This document shows, piece by piece, positions 63,555 through 64,000 of a stretch of 64,000 nucleotides of DNA. The stretch's first letter is position 1, and each line of letters begins with the position of its first letter. A program made the position numbers and the translations under genes. The notes below the pieces were generated by a model, which saw only the letters and a list, made by a program, of their open reading frames with translations, did not search any database and had not been told where the DNA came from. The stretch comes from Melieria omissa (lineage: Eukaryota > Arthropoda > Insecta > Diptera > Ulidiidae). The stretch is from contig OZ020267.1 of NCBI GenBank assembly GCA_963971225.1, positions 85,239,648-85,303,647 of the forward strand, read 5' to 3'.

Positions 63555-64000
63555 TTATACCTAATTAAAAAAAGTTAAGACCAAATTCTCATATTTCATA
63601 AGTCTACGAAGAAAAGTTATCTTTTGACCTTCATTTGCATGTATATATATATAAAAAAAAGTTCCCAAAAATCGCTAAATTTTGTATATTTCTATAAGAG
63701 CTTCAAAAAAAACTTCTTTTTTTGTCGCGTCCGTTTCATTGCATAATTGGTTGTTATCGAAATACACTATGATCAATAAGTACCGGGACTGTGTCAAAAA
63801 AACAAAATTTTGTTATTCTTCTGGTAAATTTATTTTATCCCCTTCAAAATAAGCCCCATCTGAAGCAATACACATATGCCAACGCTTAATCCAATCGTCC
63901 ATGCACTTCTGGTAAGCCGAAGCAGGTATGGCCTTCAGCTCTCGCGTCGCATTTTCTTTTATGACTCTCTTTCCACGACGCGGTAACTTGAATCGGGAGA
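63555..64000. repeat. Tandem repeat unit 14 (partial, first 446 bp)
   Basis: Cut by the window edge, so the array continues beyond it. A at 63992; class A or B cannot be decided because the diagnostic indels lie further on. Confidence 0.96.
63765..64000 (-). mobile_element. Mariner deletion derivative, unit 14 (partial)
   Basis: The left inverted repeat and the C-terminal part of the transposase relic are present, in the Phe state. The right end lies outside the window. Confidence 0.9.

Noticed and set aside
1..64000. Tandem gene array such as rDNA, histone or 5S genes
   Set aside because: None of the expected conserved RNA or histone sequences appear; all recognisable coding matter is transposon-derived.
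1..64000. CRISPR array or bacterial mobile island
   Set aside because: The repeats are kilobases long with no short repeat-spacer structure, and the element families are eukaryotic.
1..64000. Concatemer of a viral genome or plasmid
   Set aside because: No replication, capsid or partition gene is present; the unit is a patchwork of inactive transposons with nested target duplications.
1..64000. Pure assembly artefact from one copy
   Set aside because: Linked class B indels recur in non-adjacent units with further sub-variants, which simple duplication of one read would not give. The exact copy number could still be wrong.

Overview
The window is one tandem array. A unit of about 4.89 kb is repeated head to tail 13 times, followed by 446 bases of a 14th copy. 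Units start at 1, 4890, 9780, 14670, 19560, 24450, 29340, 34230, 39115, 44005, 48890, 53780, 58670 and 63555. Neither end of the array is in the window. I see no host gene, tRNA, rRNA, CRISPR array or bacterial-type operon. The mobile element families present (mariner, a Tc3-like element, a TTAA-flanked piggyBac-like element, and a non-LTR retrotransposon with the start of an RNase H domain) point to an animal nuclear genome, most likely an arthropod. The species cannot be named from the sequence.

Each unit is a mosaic of dead transposable elements. In unit 1 coordinates the layout is: an AT-rich linker (1-210); a 557-bp mariner deletion derivative on the minus strand, with 30-bp perfect terminal inverted repeats and TA on both sides (211-767); and a non-LTR retrotransposon reverse transcriptase (RT) pseudogene on the plus strand in three pieces (789-1607, 2065-2374, 3314-3768). 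The RT is split by a 457-bp piggyBac-like element (1608-2064, TTAA duplicated) and by a 939-bp foldback element with arms of about 390-420 bp (2375-3313, TAA duplicated). Then come a Tc3-like transposase relic (about 3835-4455), a possible 172-bp inverted-repeat element (4456-4627) and a non-coding linker that runs into the next unit.

Both insertions into the RT are precise: with one copy of the target duplication removed, the flanking RT codons stay in one frame. The RT also carries its own frameshift (a run of six Gs at 1446-1451) and an in-frame TAG (1469-1471). All 13 units share these lesions, so decay and nesting came before amplification. The units are nearly identical, so amplification or homogenisation is recent.

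Two unit classes exist. Class A is 4890 bp (4889 in unit 1) and class B is 4885 bp (units 8, 10 and 13). Class B has an 8-bp deletion in one foldback arm, one A fewer in a homopolymer, a 4-bp CATT duplication in the third RT piece and a linked substitution. A mariner A/G variant (relative position 438) is G in units 2, 7, 8, 10 and 13, so it is only partly linked to class B. That pattern suggests exchange between units. Nothing here looks able to make a functional protein. The features with possible activity are structural: the intact mariner and piggyBac-like ends, the long hairpin-forming foldback, and the array itself as satellite-like chromatin.
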